Assembly: GCF_000612845.1 (NCBI RefSeq)
Contig: NZ_CCAT010000007.1
Location: 1-64,000, forward strand
Direction of reading: 5' to 3'
DNA length: 64,000 bases
Source: Clostridium ihumii AP5
GTDB lineage: Bacteria; Bacillota; Clostridia; Clostridiales; Clostridiaceae
The notes below the pieces were generated by a model that did no database searches, was not told the origin of the DNA, and saw only the letters and a list, made by a program, of their open reading frames with translations. The translations under genes and the position numbers were made by a program. Below, one piece after another: positions 8,012 to 14,996 of this stretch. Numbering within the stretch: position 1 is the stretch's first letter; the number at the start of each line of letters is the position of its first letter.

Positions 8012-8713
8012 TTACTTAGTGTATTCACTAAACCATTTCTCTATATATTTAATCCATTCATCTTCATACTTTTGTTGTCTATAATCATTACAGTACTTCA
8101 ACCTATATAAACATTCTTCTTTATCTACATCTATGAAGATAAGTTCTGCCCCTAACTCTTTTGCTAATTGCTCTCTTGAATACTTATCTGCATATCCACC
8201 AATTATCCAAGCACTTTTAAATCCTCCATATCTTGTTTTTATATTATCTAATATAGTATTTCTAATTGACAATACATTGTACTTTAAATTGTCTGGCTTA
8301 TCATATCTAGGTAATAATGTAACGGCTTCATACAATCTGTCCATATCAACTACTATGTCACCTTTATTCATATTCTCTTTAACATAAGATGTCTTCCCTG
8401 ATAATGGTGGACCATATACAATATATATTCCTCTTTCCTTTTTCTTTTTTATTTGACCTTTACACCATCTTCCATGTAGTTTATTGTGGCACTCTTGACA
8501 AAGTACTTCTATATTATCTGGATTAAGAGTTATATTAACATCTGTTATATTTGTTGGTGTAAGTTCCTCTTTATGATGTAATTGTATATGTCGTGATTCT
8601 CTAATTATCTTCTTACACTGCTGACATATTGGACCTCTTTCAGCTAATATTATCTTTCTAAAGTCAATCCATTCTTTTGATTTGTAAAACTTTCTTGAAA
8701 ACTCCTGTGCCAT
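8012..8713 (-). CDS. HNH endonuclease fused to a P-loop kinase/ATPase domain
   Basis: A 233-residue two-domain protein. Residues 1 to about 90 are an HNH nuclease: CQQC, then IQLHHKEEL, then NPDNIEVLCQECHNKLHG, giving zinc-binding cysteines and the H-N-H core. A basic linker QIKKKKERG leads into residues about 95-233, a P-loop domain with GPPLSGKTS and a following VVDMDRLYEAVT, resembling polynucleotide kinase or AAA_33-type proteins. Phage HNH proteins assist terminase cleavage at cos. The kinase-like half could modify or sense DNA ends, but that is conjecture. It lies between two small-terminase-like genes. Confidence 0.8.
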   Translation of the reverse strand: MAQEFSRKFYKSKEWIDFRKIILAERGPICQQCKKIIRESRHIQLHHKEELTPTNITDVNITLNPDNIEVLCQECHNKLHGRWCKGQIKKKKERGIYIVYGPPLSGKTSYVKENMNKGDIVVDMDRLYEAVTLLPRYDKPDNLKYNVLSIRNTILDNIKTRYGGFKSAWIIGGYADKYSREQLAKELGAELIFIDVDKEECLYRLKYCNDYRQQKYEDEWIKYIEKWFSEYTK

Positions 8714-8717
8714 TTAA

Positions 8718-9452
8718 TCACCATACTTTCATTGCATCCATAGTTTTTATATGTTCAAACCTCTCTCTTTCTAACTCCAACTTCTTAATATCATGTTCTT
8801 TTCTATGTCTTAACTCTGGATTATCTATTTGTACTTTTAATCTTTCTACCCTAAGCTTTTGCTCCTCTGTTACTATATCCCAATTAGCATTTAACATTTC
8901 ATCATATTGTTTAATTAACTTTGCTAATGTATTAAATGCTTTAGACTGTGTATTGATAAGGTTAGCTTCCTTATCCCAAGCAAATTGTATTTCATACTCT
9001 TGACTCTGCATCTTATCACCATATGTTGTTTTCTTTAGTTCTTTAGTTATATCTTCTTTGCTTTCAACATGCATTATGTCTTGCATATTAATTATTCTTG
9101 CCTCTTGTAAACAAATACTTCTCCATAGCTTTTCTAATGGATCTTCTACGTTTAACTCTTCCATTATATTTTTTACTGCTAAAGGAATCCTTGAACTATA
9201 GTTACCATACTTATAACTATTTGTGTTTCCCTTTGGAGCTCCGCCTTTGTTTCCTACTGCATTTGTATTTCCTAATGGAGCACCACCTTGTGGCTTATAT
9301 AATTTTTTCCACTTGTCTACTCTCCTCCAATAGTTTATATTCGATTCTTTTTCATTAAGCAATTTAGCAATTTCTTTTGAAGTTATTTTTCCTTTAAATT
9401 TCTTATAAATTTTAAAGGCTTTTTCTCGATTATTGCTTTTATGTTTGCTCAT
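8718..9452 (-). CDS. Phage terminase small subunit (PBSX YqaS-like)
   Basis: A 244-residue protein. The first 50 residues form a helix-turn-helix for DNA recognition (KAFKIYKKFKGKITSKEIAK, NEKESNINYWRRVDKWKK). A Gly/Asn-rich linker GAPLGNTNAVGNKGGAPKGN follows, then a long helical C-terminal part for oligomerisation and TerL binding. The HTH plus GxPxGNxNA linker is the signature of PBSX-type small terminases. It is the first gene after a 330-base non-coding gap and opens the packaging module. Its ATG follows GGAG. Confidence 0.85.
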   Translation of the reverse strand: MSKHKSNNREKAFKIYKKFKGKITSKEIAKLLNEKESNINYWRRVDKWKKLYKPQGGAPLGNTNAVGNKGGAPKGNTNSYKYGNYSSRIPLAVKNIMEELNVEDPLEKLWRSICLQEARIINMQDIMHVESKEDITKELKKTTYGDKMQSQEYEIQFAWDKEANLINTQSKAFNTLAKLIKQYDEMLNANWDIVTEEQKLRVERLKVQIDNPELRHRKEHDIKKLELERERFEHIKTMDAMKVW

Positions 9453-9781
9453 TTCTCATATATTTCTCCTTTCTAATTTTCAAACTCATAAATGTTAGTT
9501 TGAAATTGATATATAATCAAAGTTATTTACTATGTTTATTACGAATTTTAGTTGTGTTGTTTTCCGTTGTTTTTTACATTTTATTCCTTGAATTGTAACA
9601 CACTCTTCCTTGTATCTTTTATAAGTGATATTTTAAGGGATTAAATACCTTACTTTGCTCCATTGTGAGGTATTATATTTTTTATAACTCTACTTATATA
9701 TGCATTGTTTTTTATACCATTAATAACTATTAGCTTAAAAATGAGGTATTCTAGTGTAAAAAAAATGAATATATCAATATT
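9453..9781. other. Non-coding gap before the packaging genes, with short repeats
   Basis: No gene is evident. The sequence holds a perfect 9-bp inverted repeat (TTTCAAACT at 9478-9486 and AGTTTGAAA at 9497-9505), the direct repeat TGAGGTATT at 9666-9674 and 9742-9750, and an inverted partner AATACCT at 9644-9650. The gap lies upstream of the small terminase gene and is the likely place for late promoter, regulator-binding or packaging-recognition sequences. Which of these it is cannot be told from sequence. Confidence 0.4.
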
Positions 9782-10402
9782 TTAGAACACATACTTATCT
9801 GCTTTTTTAGCTGAATCTTGAAGTATATCATTGTCTAATCCTATATACTCCATTGTTATACTTGGCTTACTATGCCCAAACAACTTTTGTACATAATTAA
9901 TATCCTTATCATGCTCTAAATACTGAAAATATCCATATGTTTTTCTTGGTGTATGAACACCTATAGAATTTTTAGCAATACCCAATTCTATAATGACCTC
10001 TCTAAATATTTTTCCTAAACTATCTCTTCTTATATGTTCTTTAAATGGTGCAATTCCTTTTCCCTTCTGTGACCAATACAAATACTCTGAATCATGTTTA
10101 CTTTCAATATAATCTTTCAAAATAATTAAAAGCTTACTACTTAAAACAACTACTCTTTCAAATTGTATTTTACGAGTCTTTTTAGTTTTTTCTTCTAAAA
10201 TTACTAATTCACCTGTTTCAAGTGATTTTCTTATATCTCCTACAGTTAATTCAACTAAATCACATCCCCTATATCCTGTATTAACACCTATGCTCCATAA
10301 AATATAAGCTGGATAATTATATTCTTTTAACCTATTGGATATTCTTTGTAAGTCCTTTACATCTTTTATTGTTACTGATGCATTTTTACCTTTCTTTCTC
10401 AT
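9782..10402 (-). CDS. Small phage tyrosine recombinase
   Basis: A 206-residue protein containing just the catalytic half of a tyrosine recombinase. Visible active-site residues are the Arg in NTGYRGCDLVEL, the HxxR block HTPRKTYGY, the GH in LFGHSKPSITMEY and the following Tyr. The N-terminal core-binding domain is much shortened. It lies in the late region just upstream of the terminase genes, well away from the true integrase, a position where several Firmicutes phages carry a second recombinase of unknown role. It overlaps the zinc-ribbon gene before it. Confidence 0.8.
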   Translation of the reverse strand: MRKKGKNASVTIKDVKDLQRISNRLKEYNYPAYILWSIGVNTGYRGCDLVELTVGDIRKSLETGELVILEEKTKKTRKIQFERVVVLSSKLLIILKDYIESKHDSEYLYWSQKGKGIAPFKEHIRRDSLGKIFREVIIELGIAKNSIGVHTPRKTYGYFQYLEHDKDINYVQKLFGHSKPSITMEYIGLDNDILQDSAKKADKYVF

Positions 10403-10617
10403 TTTTGACTTACCTGCCTTATTGCTCCATGAACTTTCTTGTATACTCTTTCATTCATACATTCTTTTAAGCTATCTTCAACTTTCAAACTTTTTATATT
10501 TCTATTATTGCAGTAAGGACATGCTAAATAGCCCTTAAATTTTTCTATATCCTCTGTTAATAACACAAATTCTTTCTTACAACCTGTACACTTATAGGAA
10601 CTATATATCTTACCCAT
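10399..10617 (-). CDS. Small zinc-ribbon protein
   Basis: A 72-residue protein with two Cys pairs, YKCTGCKKEF and CPYCNNR, spaced as in a treble-clef or zinc-ribbon fold, and a basic C-terminal tail. A TTG upstream extends the frame, but the ATG at 10617 follows GTAGGTGAGG at good spacing. The stop overlaps the start of the recombinase gene. Com-like zinc proteins and small late regulators in phages look similar; the function is unknown. Confidence 0.6.
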   Translation of the reverse strand: MGKIYSSYKCTGCKKEFVLLTEDIEKFKGYLACPYCNNRNIKSLKVEDSLKECMNERVYKKVHGAIRQVSQK

Positions 10618-10644
10618 ATCCTCACCTACTTTCTTTGTTCGCAT

Positions 10645-10678
10645 AAAAAAAGACTAAGTACAAAATACCTAGTCTTTT
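10645..10678 (-). terminator. Intrinsic terminator between the late regulator and late operon
   Basis: Perfect 9-bp arms (AAAAGACTA / TAGTCTTTT) around a 13-base loop are followed on the minus strand by a run of seven T. It would end transcripts from the early operon after the late regulator, about 30 bases before the zinc-ribbon gene. Confidence 0.75.
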
Positions 10679-10716
10679 AACAGCTATAACTTTTTAATCC
10701 CTGAGTGCAATTTACC

Positions 10717-10750
10717 GTTATATAATTATTTCATGATATCATTATATAAC
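10717..10750. repeat. Perfect 10-bp inverted repeat, possible regulator site
   Basis: GTTATATAAT and ATTATATAAC flank a 14-base centre in the roughly 110-base gap downstream of the late regulator gene. The spacing, about 24 bases centre to centre, would put both halves on one face of the helix. It may be a binding site for that regulator, though the AT bias of this genome weakens the case. Confidence 0.35.
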
Positions 10751-10788
10751 ATTTAAACTACCATTAAAACTCCATCTTTTTACCATTG

Positions 10789-11304
10789 TTACACCACTTC
10801 AAATTTTATTCCTTCTACTCCAAACAGCAATATTCCTAACTCTTTAATCATTTCATTAATCCACCTTCTTGGAGTATTGATTCCACAATTTATTTTTTTT
10901 ACTATATCATCATATGGTACTTTTTGAAAATAAAACATTTCTAAAACATTATATTTCTCAATTGTGCCTAATTTTTTTTGCTTTTTTTTCAATATATTCA
11001 TTGCCATATCTATATGAGCTATCATTATCAAAGTTTTACTTTTACTTCTCTTTATACTTAGTATATATATTTCATCTTTTTGTGATGTATCTAATTCCAT
11101 TAAATACTCTTCCTTTAATTTTCCTGCATCATCTATTGCATTATTGACATGTTCTTTCAACTCATTATAATTCTCTAATAATAATTTTGTGTTATGGAAA
11201 ATTTTATCTTTTGAATCTTGTATCCTCTCTTTATTAAATTCTTTTATTGCCTTTTTTGTTGCTTTTTCTATTATTTCATCTATATTTTCATTATTCATCT
11301 CCAT
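10789..11304 (-). CDS. Phage late transcriptional regulator (ArpU/RinA-like)
   Basis: A 171-residue acidic, helical protein ending in a sigma-region-4-like HTH: residues VLEMFYFQKVPYDDIVKKIN followed by NTPRRWINEMIKELG. Size, position at the end of the early operon and the C-terminal HTH match the ArpU and RinA families that switch on late genes in Gram-positive phages. I chose the ATG at 11304 behind AAGGGTGGG over an upstream GTG. A terminator and an inverted repeat lie directly downstream. Confidence 0.65.
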   Translation of the reverse strand: MEMNNENIDEIIEKATKKAIKEFNKERIQDSKDKIFHNTKLLLENYNELKEHVNNAIDDAGKLKEEYLMELDTSQKDEIYILSIKRSKSKTLIMIAHIDMAMNILKKKQKKLGTIEKYNVLEMFYFQKVPYDDIVKKINCGINTPRRWINEMIKELGILLFGVEGIKFEVV

Positions 11305-11318
11305 ATTGTATCCCACCC

Positions 11319-11783
11319 TTAACCTAATATATTTTTATTAAAATATTCTATACTATAAAACATAATACTATCTCTTCCAACACCTATAATAAATTTTTCA
11401 CCTTTACCTATTTTTTCAAAGCTATCATTTATAAATTCTACAGCGCCCTTACTAATTTCCCATGCTTTCATTCCAGCTAATCTATATCTTTTGTAATCAT
11501 CTTTTGTGAATATCCTATATTCCTCTACTCTTTTTATATCTTTACTCCTTCTTGCTGTACCTTTCGTTAATGCTTTAAGTTTAAGTATTTCTCCTTGAAG
11601 TAATTTTATTTTATTCTCATAATGACAAACACTTATATTTAATAATGCTATAATTATCATTATTAAATATAATTCTGTTACTTTGCCATTCAATAACTGT
11701 ACTAAACTCAAAGCTATTGAAAAAATTACTATCACTTTAGTACATCTATCTAAATTACCATATATCTTCTTTAAAAAATTCAT
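11319..11783 (-). CDS. Putative membrane protein of unknown function
   Basis: A 154-residue protein. Two hydrophobic segments (VIVIFSIALSLVQLL near 18-32, and ELYLIMIIIALLNISV near 37-52) suggest a membrane hairpin, followed by a coiled-coil-like stretch and a soluble C-terminal domain. It lies directly upstream of the late regulator, 14 bases away, with GAGGGTG before the ATG. I recognise no family. Holins usually lie at the other end of such genomes, so I do not call it one. Confidence 0.5.
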   Translation of the reverse strand: MNFLKKIYGNLDRCTKVIVIFSIALSLVQLLNGKVTELYLIMIIIALLNISVCHYENKIKLLQGEILKLKALTKGTARRSKDIKRVEEYRIFTKDDYKRYRLAGMKAWEISKGAVEFINDSFEKIGKGEKFIIGVGRDSIMFYSIEYFNKNILG

Positions 11784-11816
11784 AATTTCACCCTCTTTAT
11801 CTCCAATTTTAATTAT

Positions 11817-12194
11817 TTATTTAATAACCTTCAACATTGGTTTACTGTTAGATTCTCTAAAGTTTTCATTAAATTCATTTACATAATAATCACAATTACA
11901 ATATAAAAGTAAATATCCTTTTTTATTGTCCCATTTAACTCCTTGAATCCTTTTTATTTTTATTCTTGTATCTTCACCATTAAGTGTCCAATCATCACAC
12001 CATGTGTCAAACGGTTGTAGTTCTTGATATAATGGAATTGGTATCATGAAATCCTTATTTCTTATACACCCTAAAGGATTTTTTTTAAATATCAAGCATC
12101 CTTTCTCATTGTTTTTCTTTCCACTACATTCGCCACCTTGTTTATAGCTTCTTACACAATAAGCACATTCTAATCTACAAGGTATGTTTTCCAT
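11817..12194 (-). CDS. Cysteine-rich phage protein of unknown function
   Basis: A 125-residue protein whose first 45 residues hold six cysteines (CRLECAYC, GGECSGK, KGCLIF, LGCIRN), suggesting a metal-binding module. The middle PFDTWCDDWTLNG and the end YLLLYCNCDYYV add more. The ATG follows AAGGTGAG. It is the gene next to the oppositely oriented moron and is transcribed away from it. No family is recognised. Confidence 0.5.
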   Translation of the reverse strand: MENIPCRLECAYCVRSYKQGGECSGKKNNEKGCLIFKKNPLGCIRNKDFMIPIPLYQELQPFDTWCDDWTLNGEDTRIKIKRIQGVKWDNKKGYLLLYCNCDYYVNEFNENFRESNSKPMLKVIK

Positions 12195-12260
12195 TTACTC
12201 ACCTTCTTCTCTCTAATTTTGAACTTCTAAATATTTTGTTTTTATAATTAATATCCAATA

Positions 12261-12288
12261 TTTACATTTGTATCAATAGTAATATAAT
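12261..12288 (+). promoter_or_regulatory. Sigma-A-type promoter of the moron gene
   Basis: TTTACA (12261-12266) and TATAAT (12283-12288) are separated by 16 bases and lie just upstream of the only rightward gene in this part of the prophage. The perfect palindrome GTTATATATAAC at 12289-12300, overlapping the expected transcription start, could be an operator. Confidence 0.7.
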
Positions 12289-12320
12289 GTTATATATAAC
12301 AAATAAAGGAGCTGAATTAG

Positions 12321-12656
12321 ATGTATTACTACTATAGATATATTTTTACTAATAAAGATTTAAAAATTTATAATGTTTGGGCTTATTCACAAAAAATTAT
12401 AAATGCTTTAGAACTTACTTATAAAAACAACTTAATTTCAGTTGATTTTTCTTATGAATACTATGGCTTTTGGTTGAATAGGGAAAAAGGACAACATGAA
12501 CATAGTAAAGCTGGCAAAATTATAGCATCATCAATTAGTGATTTTAATAAAAAAAAATCTACTTACACATATACTTGTTCCGATGGAACGCCTGGAATTT
12601 CCACTCAAATATTCCATGAAGATAAATCTAAAAGAAAAATCCAAGCAACTATATAA
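12321..12656 (+). CDS. Prophage moron, unknown function
   Basis: A 111-residue protein rich in Tyr and Lys (opening MYYYYRYIFTNKDLKIYNVW), with a Ser/Thr-rich C-terminal part; no signal peptide or membrane segment is seen. It is the only gene transcribed rightward between the repressor region and the left edge, and it has its own consensus promoter, an AAAGGAG site and a strong terminator. This self-contained cassette inside a lytic operon is the definition of a moron. Such genes are often expressed from the lysogen and give phage exclusion or host traits; no specific role can be read here. Confidence 0.75.
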   Translation: MYYYYRYIFTNKDLKIYNVWAYSQKIINALELTYKNNLISVDFSYEYYGFWLNREKGQHEHSKAGKIIASSISDFNKKKSTYTYTCSDGTPGISTQIFHEDKSKRKIQATI

Positions 12657-12667
12657 ATCTTTTATAT

Positions 12668-12703
12668 AAAGGACTACTTTTAAATTAGTCCTTTATTTTT
12701 TTA
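12668..12703 (+). terminator. Intrinsic terminator of the moron gene
   Basis: Perfect 9-bp arms (AAAGGACTA / TAGTCCTTT) with a 9-base loop are followed by ATTTTTTT on the plus strand, 12 bases after the moron stop codon. Confidence 0.85.
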
Positions 12704-12747
12704 AATATTACTAATTACTCTAATTCGTAATATATTTGTATTGTGAA

Positions 12748-13140
12748 TTATAACTTAGTTAAAGAATTTTTTTCTTCTTCTGTTGCGCAGTACTCACAGA
12801 TTTTTTCTCCAGCTTCAGTAATATACCAATCACAATCTTCTATTGTCATTGAATCTTCACATCTACTACAATCATGCTCAATATAATTTAAAGGGTTATA
12901 GCCACTTATAGTAGTACCTATAACTTCTTCCATTTCCTTTATAGTTGTGTCTGATACCTTTACTTCGGTAATTTCGCCTTTTTCTAAAGTCCCATAAACT
13001 TCACTATGTTTTCCAAGTATCTCGCCAAAATATATCTCTTGACCTATAGCTTCTTGAACTTCTTTTTCTTCTGCTATGAACATTCCTTTTACATCACCTC
13101 GTCTACCACAATCCCAATAAAATTTATATAATTTTTTCAT
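12748..13140 (-). CDS. Phage early protein of unknown function with C-terminal Cys motif
   Basis: A 130-residue acidic protein, opening KKLYKFYWDCGRRGDVKGMF, with a segment EIYFGEILGKHSEVYGTLEK that recalls small conserved proteins of clostridial phages. The C-terminus has HDCSRCEDS and ICEYCATEE, a probable zinc knuckle. A GAGGT site precedes the ATG. It follows the methyltransferase gene in the early operon. Function unknown. Confidence 0.55.
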   Translation of the reverse strand: MKKLYKFYWDCGRRGDVKGMFIAEEKEVQEAIGQEIYFGEILGKHSEVYGTLEKGEITEVKVSDTTIKEMEEVIGTTISGYNPLNYIEHDCSRCEDSMTIEDCDWYITEAGEKICEYCATEEEKNSLTKL

Positions 13141-13224
13141 TAAATTTACCTCACTCTCATTTTTTATTTAAGTCACATAATAATCAAAATATTTATTTAT
13201 CGTTATATATAGATAATAAAATAT

Positions 13225-14460
13225 TTATATTACTTCTTTTAATGGTTCTTTATACTGTAAATTAGCTTGTACTAATACTTTTGCTAATGTTGGCACTACT
13301 GCATTCCCACACCTTGCTTTTTGCTGTGTTGTTGGATATTTCTTTCCTGTGTAATCTCTTTCTATAATATAATCTTTAGGAAATCCCATACCATTGAATA
13401 GCTCCCTAGCTGTAAGCATTCTTAATCCTATATCTGCTATTCTATAATCTTTGCTTTTTACAGTAATTAATCCAAATCTATCTTTAGTGGTTATAGTGTG
13501 TATTGGCCCATTTAAACTTTGACCAGTATCACATCCATAATACTTAGTAAGGAATGCTGCTACACCATCTTTTATTGGTAACTTAATATCTTGTAACTTA
13601 ACTGATACTAATCCAAATCTGTTTTGAGTTGGTATTGTTGCTATTGGCTCTCTTAAGCTACTACACCTCGTTTCTTTTCCTTGATGTGTATAATAATGAC
13701 TTAAAAAATATGCAATATTATCTATGATATATGGTTTATCTTCTATTACATATTTCTGTATTCCCCTTGCAATTCTTATTAATGTATTTTCTGCTAAAGG
13801 CTTTTTTCTTTCAAATATACTTGGTACTTCTAAATTCCAATTTATTATTGAACTTGCTGCTACATAAGGATTTTTACCTGGACCATGTGTAGCTTCTGGC
13901 CATACTATCGGCTTGTCATCACACCTAGCAATTAAGAAAAATCTTTTTCTCGTAGTTGGTGCTCCATAATCTGCAGCTACTAACTCTTTATATTCTGTTT
14001 TATATCCTAAATACTTAAATGCATTTAAGAAACTTCTAAATGTTCTTCCTTTTTCTTTAGCTATAGGTTTCCCATTCTTATCTATAGGACCCCAGGTCTG
14101 AAATTCTTCTACATTTTCTAAAATAATAACTTTTGGTCTTACTGTGCCGGCCCACTTAATAGCTACCCAAGCCAACCCCCTTATATTTTTATTTACTGGC
14201 TTCCCTCCCTTAGCCTTACTAAAATGCTTACAGTCAGGACTACACCAAACTAAATCTACTTTCTTTCCTTTTGTTATTTCTCTAATATCAACATCCCAAA
14301 CACTTTCTTGATAATGCTTTGTTTGTGGATGATTAGTTTTATGCATTAGTATTGCTGCTGGATCATGATTAATTGCTATATCTACTGGTCTGTTTAATGC
14401 CATTTCTATTCCTGTACTAGCTCCACCACCACCCGCAAAGTTATCTACTATTAATCCCAT
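13225..14460 (-). CDS. DNA cytosine-C5 methyltransferase (orphan, phage-borne)
   Basis: A 411-residue enzyme that transfers methyl from SAM to cytosine C5. Motif I is DNFAGGGGASTGIEMAL at the N-terminus. The catalytic Cys is in motif IV CSPDCKHFSKAKGG. Motif VI is ILENVEEF, motif VIII is APTTRKRFFLIA, and motif X near the C-terminus is RCGNAVVPTLAKV. A TTG 7 codons upstream extends the frame, but the ATG at 14460 follows AGGTGA and begins right at motif I. No restriction endonuclease lies beside it, so it probably protects phage DNA from host restriction. The target sequence is unknown. Confidence 0.92.
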   Translation of the reverse strand: MGLIVDNFAGGGGASTGIEMALNRPVDIAINHDPAAILMHKTNHPQTKHYQESVWDVDIREITKGKKVDLVWCSPDCKHFSKAKGGKPVNKNIRGLAWVAIKWAGTVRPKVIILENVEEFQTWGPIDKNGKPIAKEKGRTFRSFLNAFKYLGYKTEYKELVAADYGAPTTRKRFFLIARCDDKPIVWPEATHGPGKNPYVAASSIINWNLEVPSIFERKKPLAENTLIRIARGIQKYVIEDKPYIIDNIAYFLSHYYTHQGKETRCSSLREPIATIPTQNRFGLVSVKLQDIKLPIKDGVAAFLTKYYGCDTGQSLNGPIHTITTKDRFGLITVKSKDYRIADIGLRMLTARELFNGMGFPKDYIIERDYTGKKYPTTQQKARCGNAVVPTLAKVLVQANLQYKEPLKEVI

Positions 14461-14477
14461 ATTTTCACCTACTTTAG

Positions 14478-14546
14478 TCAATTATGATTTCCTGTTATAA
14501 CAAGTCCTAACCATAGTAAAATAAATATTCCTATCATAACCCACAT
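14478..14546 (-). CDS. Possible 22-residue single-span membrane peptide
   Basis: The frame encodes MWVMIGIFILLWLGLVITGN plus two residues: one hydrophobic helix and a short polar tail. It has a GAGGTGAAG ribosome binding site 9-10 bases before the ATG and sits just upstream of the methyltransferase start. Tiny membrane peptides are common in phage early operons, but a random frame cannot be excluded. Confidence 0.4.
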   Translation of the reverse strand: MWVMIGIFILLWLGLVITGNHN

Positions 14547-14583
14547 TCTATTTACTTCACCTCGTAATCATTTTGTGTATGTT

Positions 14584-14757
14584 TTAATTATTTTCTGTTG
14601 TTCTTTCAAAACGCTGTATGGTATGGCTCTTACTACTTTCCTTAGTTCCACACTCCTTTATAAAATTAAGCTGATCTACTTTCTCTTCTAACTTAATTTT
14701 TAATTCTCTATATCTCCATCCCAGTGAACTCTTTATTTCACTCTCTACTATTTTCAT
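14584..14757 (-). CDS. Small phage protein of unknown function (57 residues)
   Basis: The protein opens KIVESEIKSSLGWRYRELKI and continues as a charged helix, ending RFERTTENN. It overlaps the upstream 46-residue gene by 20 bases, and the start follows GCAGGTAG. Coding character (charged amphipathic helix, no rare interruption) and position in a tight operon support it. No family recognised. Confidence 0.5.
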   Translation of the reverse strand: MKIVESEIKSSLGWRYRELKIKLEEKVDQLNFIKECGTKESSKSHTIQRFERTTENN

Positions 14758-14878
14758 TTTTACTACCTGCTTTTTTTAATTTAATGTTGGCATCTTCTAA
14801 AAGTTCTATAATATTTCCATTATCAAAATATCCTTTAACTACGTCTTCTGCTAATTTCTTAATTAAATTTTTTTTCAT
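14738..14878 (-). CDS. Small phage protein of unknown function (46 residues)
   Basis: The protein begins KKNLIKKLAEDVVKGYFDNG and is mostly helical and charged. An AAGGAG site 9 bases before the ATG is strong. It overlaps both neighbours by 20 bases, which points to translational coupling. No family recognised. Confidence 0.55.
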   Translation of the reverse strand: MKKNLIKKLAEDVVKGYFDNGNIIELLEDANIKLKKAGSKNENSRE

Positions 14879-14996
14879 ATTTCTTTTGCTCCTTAGATAT
14901 AAGCTTGTCCAATTCTGTGCTAATACATATGGTTCTCGGATCTAGTAATCCATAAAGATTTATTGCTTTATGCATTTTTTCTCTTAATTCTTCCAT
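14859..14996 (-). CDS. Spo0E-like aspartyl-phosphate phosphatase, phage-borne
   Basis: A 45-residue protein: MEELREKMHKAINLYGLLDP followed by RTICISTELDKLISKEQ. The pattern 'helix, short turn, S-x-ELD, helix' is the Spo0E fold signature; family members carry SQELD where this has STELD. Spo0E proteins dephosphorylate Spo0A~P and so hold back sporulation. A GAAGGAG site lies 9 bases before the ATG. It sits among tiny early phage genes. A phage copy would plausibly keep the host from sporulating during growth or lytic development; that role is inferred. Confidence 0.65.
   Translation of the reverse strand: MEELREKMHKAINLYGLLDPRTICISTELDKLISKEQKKYEKKFN

Noticed and set aside
10789-11304. Late regulator considered as a sigma factor proper
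   Set aside because: Only a region-4-like HTH is seen and there is no region 2; size and place fit ArpU/RinA-type phage regulators better.
11319-11783. Two-helix membrane protein considered as a holin
   Set aside because: Holins in such genomes lie with the endolysin after the tail genes, outside this window; the C-terminal soluble domain is too large.
12289-12300. GTTATATATAAC, GTTATATAAT (10717) and GTTATATAAT (18775) as one shared regulator motif
   Set aside because: The words are pure A/T apart from their ends and one is simply a -10 region; similarity is not above background here.
13187-13220. AT-rich nested inverted repeat between the methyltransferase and the next gene, considered as a terminator
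   Set aside because: All arms are A/T only and there is no defined T run after a GC-containing stem; chance occurrence is likely at this composition.
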